Shown piece after piece: positions 8,238-16,673 of a DNA stretch of 64,000 nt (its first letter is position 1; each line of letters opens with the position of its first letter). Made by a program: the position numbers and the translations under genes. The DNA is from Solirubrum puertoriconensis. GTDB lineage: Bacteria > Bacteroidota > Bacteroidia > Cytophagales > Hymenobacteraceae. Under the pieces are notes generated by a model that saw only the letters and a program-made list of their open reading frames with translations, was not told where the DNA came from and did not search any database. The stretch is taken from the NCBI RefSeq assembly GCF_001483135.1, contig NZ_LNAL01000006.1, positions 558,003 through 622,002 of the forward strand, in the 5' to 3' direction.

Positions 8238-8245
8238 TACTTTTG
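8238..8245 (+). promoter_or_regulatory. Candidate -7 element (TACTTTTG)
   Basis: TACTTTTG fits TAnnTTTG. It ends four bases before the GTG at 8250, so either the transcript is leaderless or the start codon or the promoter call is wrong. Confidence 0.35.
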
Positions 8246-8249
8246 CCCT

Positions 8250-8975
8250 GTGAACCTGCTCGTCCACTACTCGTTGCTTGGAGGCTTGCTTGCCATTGGC
8301 TGGCCCGCTGCTGCTCGCTCCTTTTCAGCTAGCCCCAACATCCTAGGTGCGGCCGATAGCAGCCGCGTGCGGCAGGCGCACCGGCGGGTGGTATTTCAGT
8401 TCGATCAGCGGTTTTCGCTGCTGCAAAACGAGCTGGTGGGCATCAACGGCGTGAAGCTGGGCGTGGAGTGGCGCGGCCGCCTGCGCACCGGCGTGGGCGT
8501 ATATTTTCTGGGCAGTGCTTTGCCCACCAATGCGCCGGCACCCTTTCCGCTGCCGGCTGGCACCGAAAACACTGTGCGCTTTCGCTATGCCGCTCTTTAC
8601 GGCGAGTACGTGCTCATTGGCACGCCGCGCTGGGAGCTAAGCGTGCCCGTGCAAGCGGGACTGGGCCGCTACTACGTGCGCTACGAGCAACCCGATGGCA
8701 GCGTATACCGCACGCCGCGGCAGCATATTTGGCTTGTCGAGCCAACCCTGGGTGGGCACATGCGCGTGTTTCGGTGGGTAGGAGTGGGCGCCGGCGCCGG
8801 TTACCGTCAAGCCTTGCTCACCAACAAAAACCTCGAAAACGACATCAGCGGTGCCATTTTTTACGGCCGCGTAAAGCTCTTTTTGGGCGACCTGTACAAA
8901 ATCGTGCGGGGCCGGCAGCGGTTGTTTTCGCAGCAAGGCCTGCGCCGCTCCGATTACGTACCACACCAACCCTAG
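8250..8975 (+). CDS. Exported protein, possible outer-membrane beta-barrel
   Basis: The 241-residue protein starts with GTG and has an export signal (LLGGLLAIGWPAAARS). The mature part is built of alternating amphipathic strands rich in Gly and aromatic residues (GVKLGVEWRGRLRTGVGVYF, RYAALYGEYVLIG, VGVGAGAGYRQ), as in small outer-membrane barrels. No named family is recognised. The only in-frame start near the signal peptide is GTG 8250. It is divergent from the ABA4-like operon and converges on the small exported protein at 9051, with a shared hairpin between them. Exported status is fairly certain; the barrel is an inference. Confidence 0.72.
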   Translation: MNLLVHYSLLGGLLAIGWPAAARSFSASPNILGAADSSRVRQAHRRVVFQFDQRFSLLQNELVGINGVKLGVEWRGRLRTGVGVYFLGSALPTNAPAPFPLPAGTENTVRFRYAALYGEYVLIGTPRWELSVPVQAGLGRYYVRYEQPDGSVYRTPRQHIWLVEPTLGGHMRVFRWVGVGAGAGYRQALLTNKNLENDISGAIFYGRVKLFLGDLYKIVRGRQRLFSQQGLRRSDYVPHQP

Positions 8976-8982
8976 GTAAAAC

Positions 8983-9030
8983 GCCTCCGCCCCCAACCTA
9001 GGCTGTAGCAGCAGGGTTGGGGGCGGAGGC
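8983..9030. terminator. Bidirectional hairpin terminator
   Basis: A perfect 16-bp stem, GCCTCCGCCCCCAACC at 8983-8998 and its complement at 9015-9030, lies between two convergent genes. The loop begins with part of a CCTAGG site. Confidence 0.7.
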
Positions 9031-9050
9031 ACAAGCCGATAGGGGTGGGG

Positions 9051-9446
9051 TTACTGTTTAGTAACGGTTACGCCGGTAGAGGTGCGCGAGCGGCGCATCA
9101 TGAAGCGCATGGTTACGCCGTTGGTGCCCTTGCCGTCGAGGTCGTCGGTTTGCAGCAGCTCCCAACCCAACGAGCCCATGTAGTTAAGCGCCGTAACGTA
9201 GGTGCTGAATACCTGCAGCTTGCCCACTTCTACTTTCGAGAGCGAGCCGCCGCCCAGCTTTTCCATGCCGTAGCCGAAGTCGGAGAAGATGTCGCCGTTG
9301 TTGCGCACCGTTAGCTCGCAGTACTCGTAGCGAGCCGCATCGGGGGCTGCGGCAAGCGTAGCTGAGGGTTTGGTTTGGGCGCTGGCGGCCAACGGGGCAA
9401 CGGCGCAAGCAGCAAGCAAAAACGAAGCAGCGAAAAGCTTTTTCAT
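9051..9446 (-). CDS. Small secreted protein of unknown function
   Basis: The 131-residue product has a clear signal peptide (MKKLFAASFLLAACAVAPLA, cleavage after ASA near 23). The mature part starts with an Ala-rich linker and then has a compact segment with YEYCELTVRN and LNYMGSLGWELLQ, a pattern seen in Bacteroidota proteins that end in a GWEL motif of the DUF4177 type. That family assignment is tentative. A hairpin at 9482-9518 lies just upstream of the start and the gene has no close co-directional partner. Confidence 0.75.
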   Translation of the reverse strand: MKKLFAASFLLAACAVAPLAASAQTKPSATLAAAPDAARYEYCELTVRNNGDIFSDFGYGMEKLGGGSLSKVEVGKLQVFSTYVTALNYMGSLGWELLQTDDLDGKGTNGVTMRFMMRRSRTSTGVTVTKQ

Positions 9447-9844
9447 AAGCGGTTAGGGTATTCGAGGGTACTAAGAAAGCAAAAATGCCGGCTGCTTTAG
9501 CAACGCAGCCGGCATTTTCACTACTGAAAGTGCAAGAATATGGTTGAGCTTAGACGGAAGATACTTTTTAGGTGCTTTCGGATTAGTGGGGCACCTCTTT
9601 AGGCTGTCGTTCTGAGGAACGAGCCGAAGGACCCTCTCGCGCGGCAGCGACTTCCCTAGGTCGTCATGCAGAGGCGCAGCCGAACCAAAGGTCAGCGTAG
9701 CTAAGCATCTCGCCAGGTAGTATTCTACTAGCCAGCGTCAGCACGCGAGATTCCTCGCTTTGCTCGGAATGACGTTGGTTGCCTAGGTCGTACTTGCATA
9801 AGGAGGCTCTTTGGCCGGCGCCTCAGGATGAGGGTTTCCCTAGG
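9447..9844. other. Gene-free spacer with hairpin and repeats
   Basis: No gene is visible. The stretch holds an inverted repeat AAAATGCCGGCTGC (9482-9495) with its complement at 9505-9518, which may terminate the transcript of the peptidase gene upstream, then a degenerate REP-like repeat at 9606-9774, and three CCTAGG sites within about 190 bases. Confidence 0.6.
9606..9774. repeat. REP/MITE-like imperfect inverted repeat
   Basis: The ends GTCGTTCTGAGGAACGAG and, inverted, CTTTGCTCGGAATGACG belong to the same general GTCATnCTGAGC pattern as 4531-4719 and 26108-26169. Inside, TCGTCATGCAGAGGCGCAGC at 9661 is the reverse complement of the motif at 51589-51614 and 54560-54582. Confidence 0.55.
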
Positions 9845-12022
9845 TTAGTTCGCGTTCGGCAAGAATGAATACTTGCGGCCGTACTCCAGCATTTGCTGGG
9901 CAAAGTCGCTGGGGTACTCGAGCTTCACGTCTACCACTTTGCCTTCGCGCTCGACCGGCACCAAGCGCGGCTGAATGAAGCCGGCGTAGGGCGCAATGTT
10001 CAGCTTTTGGTAGCGCTGCAGCACCTCCTTGTGAATGGCTGGGTCCACTTTCACGCCGTAGGTCTCGATGAGGGTTTTGGCGCCGTTGTAGTCACCTTCG
10101 CTCGTAATGCGCTGGGTTTCGCGCAGCAGCTGGCCGAAGAGGTTGCGCAGCTTGTCGTAGTCGTTGATACGGAAGTAGGTTTTGCCGTCCTTCTGCACCT
10201 TCTCAACCACGTTGTCTTTGCGGCCCTTTTCATAAGCCCATTTGGCCACCATCTGGCGGTTGCGCATGTGCGCCTCCTCCACGGTTTCACCGAGGGTCAG
10301 ACGCGAAAGCTGCGTCATCAGGCCGTTGCGGATGTAGCTGTCGTACTCGGCTTTGCCTACCTCCAAGTTGGGCACCACGCCCAGCTGAATCAGCTTGTGG
10401 TCCATGAGGTAGTACAGGGCCACCAAGTCGGCGCGACCTTCCTCAATGGCCGAGGCGTAGCTTTTCAGGGTTTCCTTGGTGGTGCCTACGCCGGGGTTCA
10501 GCTGGCCCGACGCGTGGCCAATTACCTCGTGCATATCGGTGTGCAGCTTGCCGGCCAGCGAGCCATACTGCTTGGCACGCTGCTTTTCCTCGTCGGAGTA
10601 AGCAAACTCGTCGAGCATGCCGCCGGCCGAGGCTTGGTCGTAGGCTTCCACGATGTTGCCCAGCTGCACCGACTTCGAGCCGTGCTCCTTGCGAATCCAG
10701 GTAGCGTTGGGCAGGTTGATGCCGATGGGCGTGGCCGGGGCCGCATCGCCCGACTCCACAACGGTGGTAATTACCTTGGCCGTGATGCCCACCACGTTCT
10801 TCTTTTTGTGCTCGGGCTTGATAGGCGAGTTGTTCTCAAACCACTGCGCCTGGTCGCCGATGGCCTTGATGCGCTTGGTGGCCTCCAGGTCCTTAAACGA
10901 CACCACCGATTCGTACGACGCGCGGTAGCCCAGCGGGTCGCCGTACACCTCGATAAAGCCGTTCACCACATCCACCCGCGACTTGGTATCGTGCACCCAG
11001 GCAATGTTGTAGTCGTCCCACACCTTCAGGTCGCCGGAGCTGTAGTACTTCACGAGCTTCTGCAGGGCCAGCTTTTGCTCGGGCGTCTCGGCCACGTCGG
11101 CCGCTTTGCCTAGCCAATACACAATTTGCGTAATGGCCGGGCTGTAGAGGCCGCCCACTTTCCAGGGCTGCTCCACAATCTTGCCCGATTTGTCCTTTAC
11201 CAGCCGCGAGTTGAGGCCGTAGGAAATCGGGCGTAGGTCTTTCTTGTTGATTTTTTTGGCGTAGTAATCCTCTACCTCTTTCTGCGTCAGGTTTTGGTAG
11301 AAGTTGTTGGCCGAGGTTTTCACCAAATCCTGCCCAGCCTCCTGGTTTACGCGCTTGGCGTCGAGGGTGGGGTCGAAGATGACGGGCGTGATGGCGGCCA
11401 GGAACTGATCGACCGACTCGCCGGGCAGCAGCGGCAGCGACTTGCTATCGACGCCGCGTACCAGCTCGGCAAAGTACTCGCGCGAGCATTCGGGCACAAA
11501 CTTGCGGGTGCTGTAGTGGTGGTGCACGCCGTTGCTGAACCACACGCGCTTGGCGTACACGTTAAGCTTCTGGGCCTGATCTACCTGCTGCGTGTTGGAG
11601 GAGCTGGCCATGCGCTGCTGGTTGGCCTCCCACAGCGCCTCGAGGGTGCGGCGCACGCGCAGGTTGTGGCGATAATTTTGGTCGTAGATGATGTCGCGGC
11701 CGGCCAAAGCGGCTTCGTAGAGATAATACAGCAGTTCCTTCTGTTTGGGATCGAGCTGCTCGAAACCCGGCACCTGGTAGCGCAGCACACGTAAATCGGC
11801 AAACTGCTCGGTAACAACTTTAAAGGATTGTTCGTCGGCCGGCGCGGCCACTGGGGTAGCAGCAGGAGTGGCTGCGGCAGCTATGTCGGCGCCTAGGTTA
11901 TTTACAGCGTTGGAAGTGGCCGAAGCAGCGGCATCGGTGGTTGGTTGGGTGGTGGCAGCCGCGCAACCTGCCAAGCCGAGGCTCAGCAGCCACGCAGCGT
12001 GGCGGAAAAGGGTATTTTTCAT
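9845..12022 (-). CDS. Dipeptidyl-peptidase III-like zinc peptidase (M49), lipoprotein
   Basis: The 725-residue protein begins with a lipoprotein signal (LLSLGLAGC, lipid Cys20) and an Ala/Thr-rich linker. The M49 zinc motif HEVIGH lies at about 498-503 and the second ligand motif EEGRADLVALYYL about 40 residues later (family: EECRAE). M49 enzymes remove dipeptides from the N-terminus of peptides. The lipid anchor places it in the envelope, so it probably helps digest peptides in the periplasm or at the surface. ATG 12022 is used because the alternative at 12061 would put 13 residues before a perfect lipoprotein signal. Monocistronic. Confidence 0.92.
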   Translation of the reverse strand: MKNTLFRHAAWLLSLGLAGCAAATTQPTTDAAASATSNAVNNLGADIAAAATPAATPVAAPADEQSFKVVTEQFADLRVLRYQVPGFEQLDPKQKELLYYLYEAALAGRDIIYDQNYRHNLRVRRTLEALWEANQQRMASSSNTQQVDQAQKLNVYAKRVWFSNGVHHHYSTRKFVPECSREYFAELVRGVDSKSLPLLPGESVDQFLAAITPVIFDPTLDAKRVNQEAGQDLVKTSANNFYQNLTQKEVEDYYAKKINKKDLRPISYGLNSRLVKDKSGKIVEQPWKVGGLYSPAITQIVYWLGKAADVAETPEQKLALQKLVKYYSSGDLKVWDDYNIAWVHDTKSRVDVVNGFIEVYGDPLGYRASYESVVSFKDLEATKRIKAIGDQAQWFENNSPIKPEHKKKNVVGITAKVITTVVESGDAAPATPIGINLPNATWIRKEHGSKSVQLGNIVEAYDQASAGGMLDEFAYSDEEKQRAKQYGSLAGKLHTDMHEVIGHASGQLNPGVGTTKETLKSYASAIEEGRADLVALYYLMDHKLIQLGVVPNLEVGKAEYDSYIRNGLMTQLSRLTLGETVEEAHMRNRQMVAKWAYEKGRKDNVVEKVQKDGKTYFRINDYDKLRNLFGQLLRETQRITSEGDYNGAKTLIETYGVKVDPAIHKEVLQRYQKLNIAPYAGFIQPRLVPVEREGKVVDVKLEYPSDFAQQMLEYGRKYSFLPNAN

Positions 12023-12152
12023 GGATGAGTTGGGAAGGGCAAAAAAGCCGGCACAAAGCAACGCATTCGGCCTGCTAAATCACAATGCAAATACGGCGCC
12101 GTAATGGCGTAGCAAGCAGTGTAGTATTCTCAGTCGTTGCGCGGCTTGGCAT

Positions 12153-12238
12153 GATGTAGCGTGGGCTTGGCTACGCTACATTTTCCTAGGTACAAACAAT
12201 ACAATCCGCGGACGCGGACTACGGAGTCCGCGCTACAC
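12153..12238. repeat. Two small hairpins of a TGTAGCG...CGCTACA type
   Basis: TGTAGCGT and ACGCTACA pair around 12155-12181, and GCGGACT pairs with AGTCCGC at 12214-12233, followed by GCTACAC. Related sequence occurs at 4622-4672 and at the very end of the window (TGTAGCGCGGGCTGAAGCCC). Confidence 0.45.
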
Positions 12239-12242
12239 GCAA

Positions 12243-13361
12243 TTACAGGTCTAGCTGCTGCAGGGTGCCGCGCCGATCGAGCTTGCCGCTGGCGGTTTGG
12301 GCAAACGCGGGCACGTAGTGCACGGCACGTGGCACCTCGTAGCGGCCTAGTCGTTCGCGCAGCTTGTCGGCTACTTCAGTCCACTGTGCTTCGGCCAGCG
12401 GCTCGCCCTCGATGATGGCCGTTACCTGCTGACCTAGGCGCTCATCGGGCAGGCCCGTAACAAAGGCGCGGCGGCCCAAGTGGTTTAGCTCGGCCAGGGT
12501 TATTTCGAGCACCTGCTCTACTTTTTCGGCGGGCACTTTCACGCCGCCCGAATTGATGATGAAATCGGCGCGGCCAAGCCACTCAAACAAGTGGTGGTCG
12601 TTTTCGGCGAAGCGCACGAGGTCGTTGGTTTGGATAAGCTCCTGGTTGGTTACATCGCCCCGGATGGCGAGGCAGCCGCGTTCGTCCTGCTCCACGTGCA
12701 AGCCGGGCAGCACGCGGTAGTAGGGCGAGGCATCGGGGCCGTTGAGGCGACGCAGGGCAATGTGCGAGCAGGTTTCCGTCATGCCGTAAGTGTGGTAGAG
12801 CGGCACTTGTAGCGTGTCGGCAAGCTGCGTAAGCGAGTGGTCGACGGCCGCACTGCCAATCAGAATGGCTTTCATCTGCTCGAGCCTCGAGGCATGGCCC
12901 TGCTCCAGCACCGCGCGCAATTGCAACGGCACAAATGAGGCGAAATCAAATTGGGCATCGGGCGGGAGCAGGGCAAACGGGTTGGCCACGGGCTCGGTGA
13001 TGGTGAGGTGCAAACCGTGCTCCAGGGCCCGAATCAGCATCATCAGCCCACCGATAAATTCGCAGTTGAGACACACCAGCATGCGGTGGCCCAGGCCCAG
13101 CCCTAGGTGGCTCATGGTACGCTCGGCACTGGCAACCAATTGGCTGCGGCGCAGGGTAATGGGTTGAGGAGTGCCCGTAGAGCCCGAGGTGGTCAGCACA
13201 AATTCCTGGGCCCCGTTCAGCCACTGGCGGCAGTAGTCGAGCACGCGCGCTTCGTAGCCGTTTATTTCGCCGCCCGCGTGGGCAGGGTACTCCTGAATTT
13301 CGGTGTAGGTGTAGCGGCGGCCGTTGAGCAACAGCGAATCGGGGAGGGTGGTAGCGGGCAT
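12243..13361 (-). CDS. menE: o-Succinylbenzoate-CoA ligase (AMP-binding family)
   Basis: The 372-residue protein is a short acyl-CoA synthetase: P-loop TTSGSTGTPQPITL near 93-106, HTYGMTETCSHIAL, a GRADFIINSGGVKVPAEKVE block and the C-terminal catalytic Lys in SGKLDRRG. The shortened N-terminus is typical of Bacteroidota MenE. It activates o-succinylbenzoate with ATP and CoA before ring closure by MenB. Other menaquinone genes (menF, menD, menB) are about 6 kb away, so the pathway is split in this genome. The ATG at 13361 gives the family's usual N-terminus; the extra 39 codons upstream have no similarity. A different acyl substrate is possible but the men context supports MenE. Confidence 0.85.
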   Translation of the reverse strand: MPATTLPDSLLLNGRRYTYTEIQEYPAHAGGEINGYEARVLDYCRQWLNGAQEFVLTTSGSTGTPQPITLRRSQLVASAERTMSHLGLGLGHRMLVCLNCEFIGGLMMLIRALEHGLHLTITEPVANPFALLPPDAQFDFASFVPLQLRAVLEQGHASRLEQMKAILIGSAAVDHSLTQLADTLQVPLYHTYGMTETCSHIALRRLNGPDASPYYRVLPGLHVEQDERGCLAIRGDVTNQELIQTNDLVRFAENDHHLFEWLGRADFIINSGGVKVPAEKVEQVLEITLAELNHLGRRAFVTGLPDERLGQQVTAIIEGEPLAEAQWTEVADKLRERLGRYEVPRAVHYVPAFAQTASGKLDRRGTLQQLDL

Positions 13362-13561
13362 GCGGCGAAGGGTACGGGGCGAAAAAACAATAGCCGATAG
13401 CTGATACCGGCAACGCAAAAGAAAGGATGCACAGCCAATGCCCGTGCGACTGCCAAGAGCAACAGCGCCGACGGCCACCTAGGGTGCTGCTAAGTCGTTT
13501 GCGGTTGGTGGTTAAGTGCTGGCTTTTTGTAACTTATAATCAGCACCTAATCCTCAGCACT

Positions 13562-13765
13562 ATGAAAGCTCCTCAACTTCGTGCAGGCGGTCCGGCACCA
13601 GTGCCAAGCGCAACTGCTCCTTCGGTGCAAAGCGGCAGCCAGGTAACTCAACCGCAAACCCAAGCCCAACAATCCGACGAGGAAAAGGAAACCGAGGATG
13701 ACGCCCGGAAGCGCGACTTTTACGCGTGGGTGGCGGGTTGCGAAGGCTACGGCTCTATTTTCTGA
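13562..13765 (+). CDS. Small hydrophilic protein of unknown function
   Basis: A 67-residue ORF starting at ATG 13562. Residues 1-37 are Pro/Ala/Gln/Ser-rich and likely disordered; the middle EEKETEDDARK is strongly acidic; the end (FYAWVAGCEGYGSIF) is aromatic and contains one Cys. No family is recognised. The upstream region is AT-rich (TTTTTGTAACTTATAATC), plausible for a promoter. It lies between divergent menE and a convergent membrane-protein gene. The shape (disordered body, conserved-looking aromatic tail) resembles small leader or precursor peptides, but there is no modification gene nearby, so this is only a remark. Confidence 0.5.
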   Translation: MKAPQLRAGGPAPVPSATAPSVQSGSQVTQPQTQAQQSDEEKETEDDARKRDFYAWVAGCEGYGSIF

Positions 13766-13781
13766 TGTGATCGGGCGGCGT

Positions 13782-14210
13782 CTACGAAATCAGCCATTGC
13801 TGGTAACCGCGGGCAGTGGGCCAGTTGAGGGCCAGCAAGCCCGCAAACATTACTCCGTAATACAGCAGATCGAAAAACTGCCCGCTCGATTGGTACAGCA
13901 GCAGCGGCGGCAGGGCCAATAGCCCAAGCAGGCTGTTGCGCAAAATCAGGCGGCTCCGGAATACGCGGTGATTTTCGGCGCTGGGCCTCCGCAAATTGGG
14001 CCGCAGGTAGCGCGACATGGTGTAGAGGCTGCTGCCCACCATGAGTACCAGTAGGGCAGCCAAAATTACGTACGGACCCAGCGCGGGCGGCGGACCGGCG
14101 CCGGGCGAGTTCAGCCCACCGCCGGCCCACATCACCAAAGCCCCCATAAGCAGGGCTTGCAGCAGGTATTGCACTACGTGGATGGTTTGGGTAAGCCGAA
14201 TTGGGTCCAT
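13782..14210 (-). CDS. Small integral membrane protein
   Basis: The 142-residue product has four predicted membrane helices (about 15-30, 44-62, 88-105 and 113-130) and a short, basic central loop (SRYLRPNLRRPSAENHRVFRS in pieces). No conserved catalytic residues or known family are visible. It stands alone between the small ORF at 13562 (convergent) and the transglutaminase-like pseudogene. Function unknown. Confidence 0.7.
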   Translation of the reverse strand: MDPIRLTQTIHVVQYLLQALLMGALVMWAGGGLNSPGAGPPPALGPYVILAALLVLMVGSSLYTMSRYLRPNLRRPSAENHRVFRSRLILRNSLLGLLALPPLLLYQSSGQFFDLLYYGVMFAGLLALNWPTARGYQQWLIS

Positions 14211-14395
14211 GCAGGCACTCGGGCGGTAGTTCGTTTCAAATCCTTACGAGGATTGGATAAGTTATGGCGAACTACGGCACGGTGCCAAACGAATGGCTCA
14301 GGAACGCTGCACAAATGCGAAGCACAGCGGCATGCCTAGGTGTGGTTCGTGCGGCGCGCCTTTAAAATCGGGCTACGGAGCCACCGCAAGCAGGG

Positions 14396-15252
14396 CTATT
14401 CCGGATTCGGATGAAAATCGGCTAGTGAGGAGGTGCTCAGGAGGTAATCTAGCGGGAAGCGCCGCTGAAACACCGTTGGCGGCTTGCTGCCTGCCGGTAC
14501 CAGCATAAGCCTCGAGTTGCCGCCGAAGCGCACCGGCGCGCCGGGCAAAGGCGTCTGCCGTTGGTCGAAGGCTACTTCGTAAAAGTGAAGGTAGCGCTGC
14601 ACAAAGCGCCGATAGGCGCGTTGCTGGGCGGGAGCAACTGGGCCGCAGGCCCGGATTAAGCTCACGGGCTGGCCTTGCGCCCAGGCTGCCTGCAGCTCCA
14701 CGGCGTTCAGCGGTACCTGGTGCAGCGTGGGCATCAGGTCGAACTGGGCATCGAGCATGGCCCACTTGCGGTGTTCGGGCAGCCATACCTCCGTAAGCAC
14801 GTGGCCCGCACCGGCGCGCCGGGTTTTGGCATCCTGGGTTTTCAGCGCCAGCACGCGGGCTTTAAAGCCCAGGCCAGCAACGCGTCGGTAGTAACTTTGG
14901 CATACTCCACGCACCGAAAGTTTTTGCTTGCCTTGGCCTCGCTGATGATGGTGAGGACATTGGGGGCGGAGGGCTCGTTGCGGCCGCTGTGCTTCCAGAG
15001 CCGGTGCACCCATTGGCCCACCAGCAGGGCTTTGTCGCGAGCCAGAGGGGCGTGGGCGGTGAGATGCTGCAAACTGTTTTCGCGGCGCAACTGCCGCAGG
15101 TACGCATCCTGCGCCGTATCAAGGTATGCAAAGCCGGTGGCGGAGTTAGCCGTTTGGCTGCTGTACACCAGCGGTTTACTTTGCGCCCATCCGACCTGGG
15201 GCGCGAGCAAGAAAGCCGCTGCCAATACGCCTGCTTCTAACGCTTTGCGCAT
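14396..15252 (-). pseudogene. Transglutaminase-like exported protein, frameshifted
   Basis: Two overlapping minus-strand frames together make one protein. The first (start ATG 15252, stop 14842) has a signal peptide ending WAQS and the catalytic-Cys segment NFRCVEYAKVTTDALLA. The second continues with GLGFKARVLALKTQDA, then AGHVLTEVWLPEHRKWAMLD with the His and Asp of the Cys-His-Asp triad, to a stop at 14396. The switch lies near 14860-14890, in CTGGCCTGGGCTTTAAAGCC, and needs one indel. The fold matches transglutaminase-like proteins that follow RCVEYA...GLGF.ARVL.LKT...GAGHV. Either a real recent mutation, a sequencing error or, least likely, programmed frameshifting. Confidence 0.78.
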
Positions 15253-15326
15253 GGGGCAAGGTGAAATGAAGAGTTCGAATCACACACGCGGTAGTGCAAG
15301 CCGCTGCTCGCCGTAATCGTGCCCCC

Positions 15327-16292
15327 TCAGGAATGCTGCACTATGGCAAAGTACAGCGGCATACCTAGGGTAATGTTAATAGGGAAGGTAACGCCCAGTG
15401 CCATGGGTATGTACAAGCCTGGGTCGGCCTTGGGAGCGGCCAAGCGCATGGCCGCGGGTACGGCAATGTACGAGGCGCTAGCAGCCAGAATAGCGAAGAT
15501 GAAGCGGTTGCCCACGTTTTCGGTAACCAAGTGACTGGCGCTGGCTACCAGGCAGCCATTCAGCAGCGGAACAAGCACTGCGAATACCGTTACAAAGCGC
15601 CCGTAGCGCGTGAAAGCGGTAAAGCGGCGCGCCGTAACCATGCCCATCTCGAGCAGGAAAATGGCCAAAAAGCCTTTGAAGATGTCGGTGGTGAAAGGCT
15701 TGATGCCATCGGCTTGCTTGGTATCGGCAATCAGGCCGATGAGCAAGCTGCCGAGCACCATCAGCACGCTGCCGTTGGTGAAGGAGTGCTGAATAATGGA
15801 GCGCAGGTTGGATTGGGTTTCTTCCGGGGCGGTTTCGGTGCGCATCATCAGGATAACCCCCACGATGATGGCCGGCGACTCCATCAGGGCCATTACGGCT
15901 ACCATGTGGCCGCTAAAATTGAGCTGCTGCGCTTCCAGGAAAGATACCGCCGACACGAACGTAACGGCGCTAACCGAGCCGTAGGCCGCTGCAATAGCGC
16001 CGGCGTCGCTGGTGCTCAGGCGTCGCTTCAGGATGAAGAACGTGTACAGCGGAATCAGTGCGGCAATCACCAAGCCGAAGAGCAGCGAGTACAGAATTTC
16101 GCTGCTGAAGGGGCTATGCGCCAGCTCTTGCCCACCTTTAAAGCCGATGGAAAACAGCAAGTACAGCGAGATGAACTTGCTGGTGGTTGGCGGAATCTCC
16201 AGGTCGCTTTTTACGGCCGTGGCTACAATGCCCAGGGCAAAAAACAGCAGGGTGGGGTTGGTGAGGTTGGAGATGAGTAGGTGTGAATCCAT
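15327..16292 (-). CDS. SbtA-family sodium-dependent bicarbonate permease
   Basis: The 321-residue protein has about ten membrane helices and SbtA signatures: FSIGFKGGQEL near 48-58, GSVSAVTFV and ESPAIIVG in the first half, LLEMGMVTARR in the second, and the C-terminal AMRLAAPKADPGLYIPMALGVTFP in pieces with the conserved FP.NI..G.PLY end. Cyanobacterial SbtA imports bicarbonate with Na+; relatives in heterotrophs are thought to feed carboxylation reactions. No SbtB-like PII protein gene is next to it. The gene is monocistronic. The family is certain; the transported ion in this organism is inferred. Confidence 0.88.
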   Translation of the reverse strand: MDSHLLISNLTNPTLLFFALGIVATAVKSDLEIPPTTSKFISLYLLFSIGFKGGQELAHSPFSSEILYSLLFGLVIAALIPLYTFFILKRRLSTSDAGAIAAAYGSVSAVTFVSAVSFLEAQQLNFSGHMVAVMALMESPAIIVGVILMMRTETAPEETQSNLRSIIQHSFTNGSVLMVLGSLLIGLIADTKQADGIKPFTTDIFKGFLAIFLLEMGMVTARRFTAFTRYGRFVTVFAVLVPLLNGCLVASASHLVTENVGNRFIFAILAASASYIAVPAAMRLAAPKADPGLYIPMALGVTFPINITLGMPLYFAIVQHS

Positions 16293-16673
16293 GCGGCGGC
16301 AAGCGGTTTTGCGGAACGGTTTATGTTTTGGAATGCAGGCTGGCGTGTAAAAGCGCTCTGCTGGTTTCGGCTGCTGTGCTGGCAGCGCAACCCGCAGCAG
16401 CTTGCTTGCAAAGCGGGCGCAAGTAAGTAATTAATAGTAAAACTATCATTTGTGATTATGTTACTTTTTAAAATACGGCAGCCTAGGTTGGTACCACTAG
16501 ATGGCATACAAGCGAGCGAGCCCGCACTGTGGGTGCGGGCTCGCAAAAAGTTGAAGCAAGGGCGTTGTTACCTCCTGCAGCCGGTTAGGCAAGCGGCAGT
16601 AAGGCGTGGCTTGCGAAGCTAGCTGCAGGAGGCTAGGTAAAACGTGCACTTGGGCACAAGAGTGCCGCTTTGC
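16293..16673. other. Gene-free spacer
   Basis: Contains an AT-rich patch at about 16425-16475 likely to hold the promoter of the permease gene, one CCTAGG site, and a hairpin GCGAGCCCGCAC (16516-16527) with its complement at 16533-16544. Further hairpin-like GCTTGC...GCAAGC material follows. No gene is seen. Confidence 0.5.

Noticed and set aside
9893-11113. 406-residue open frame antisense to the M49 peptidase
   Set aside because: The peptidase motifs are on the opposite strand; this frame is His/Val-rich without any known fold.
15265-15300. GAGTTCGAATCACAC, like a tRNA T-arm
   Set aside because: No matching acceptor stem, D-arm or anticodon arm can be built around it; it lies in the leader of the transglutaminase-like gene.
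16513-16547. Hairpin GCGAGCCCGCAC...GTGCGGGCTCGC as a terminator
   Set aside because: The stem is strong but no T-run follows in either direction, so it is listed only as a hairpin in the spacer.
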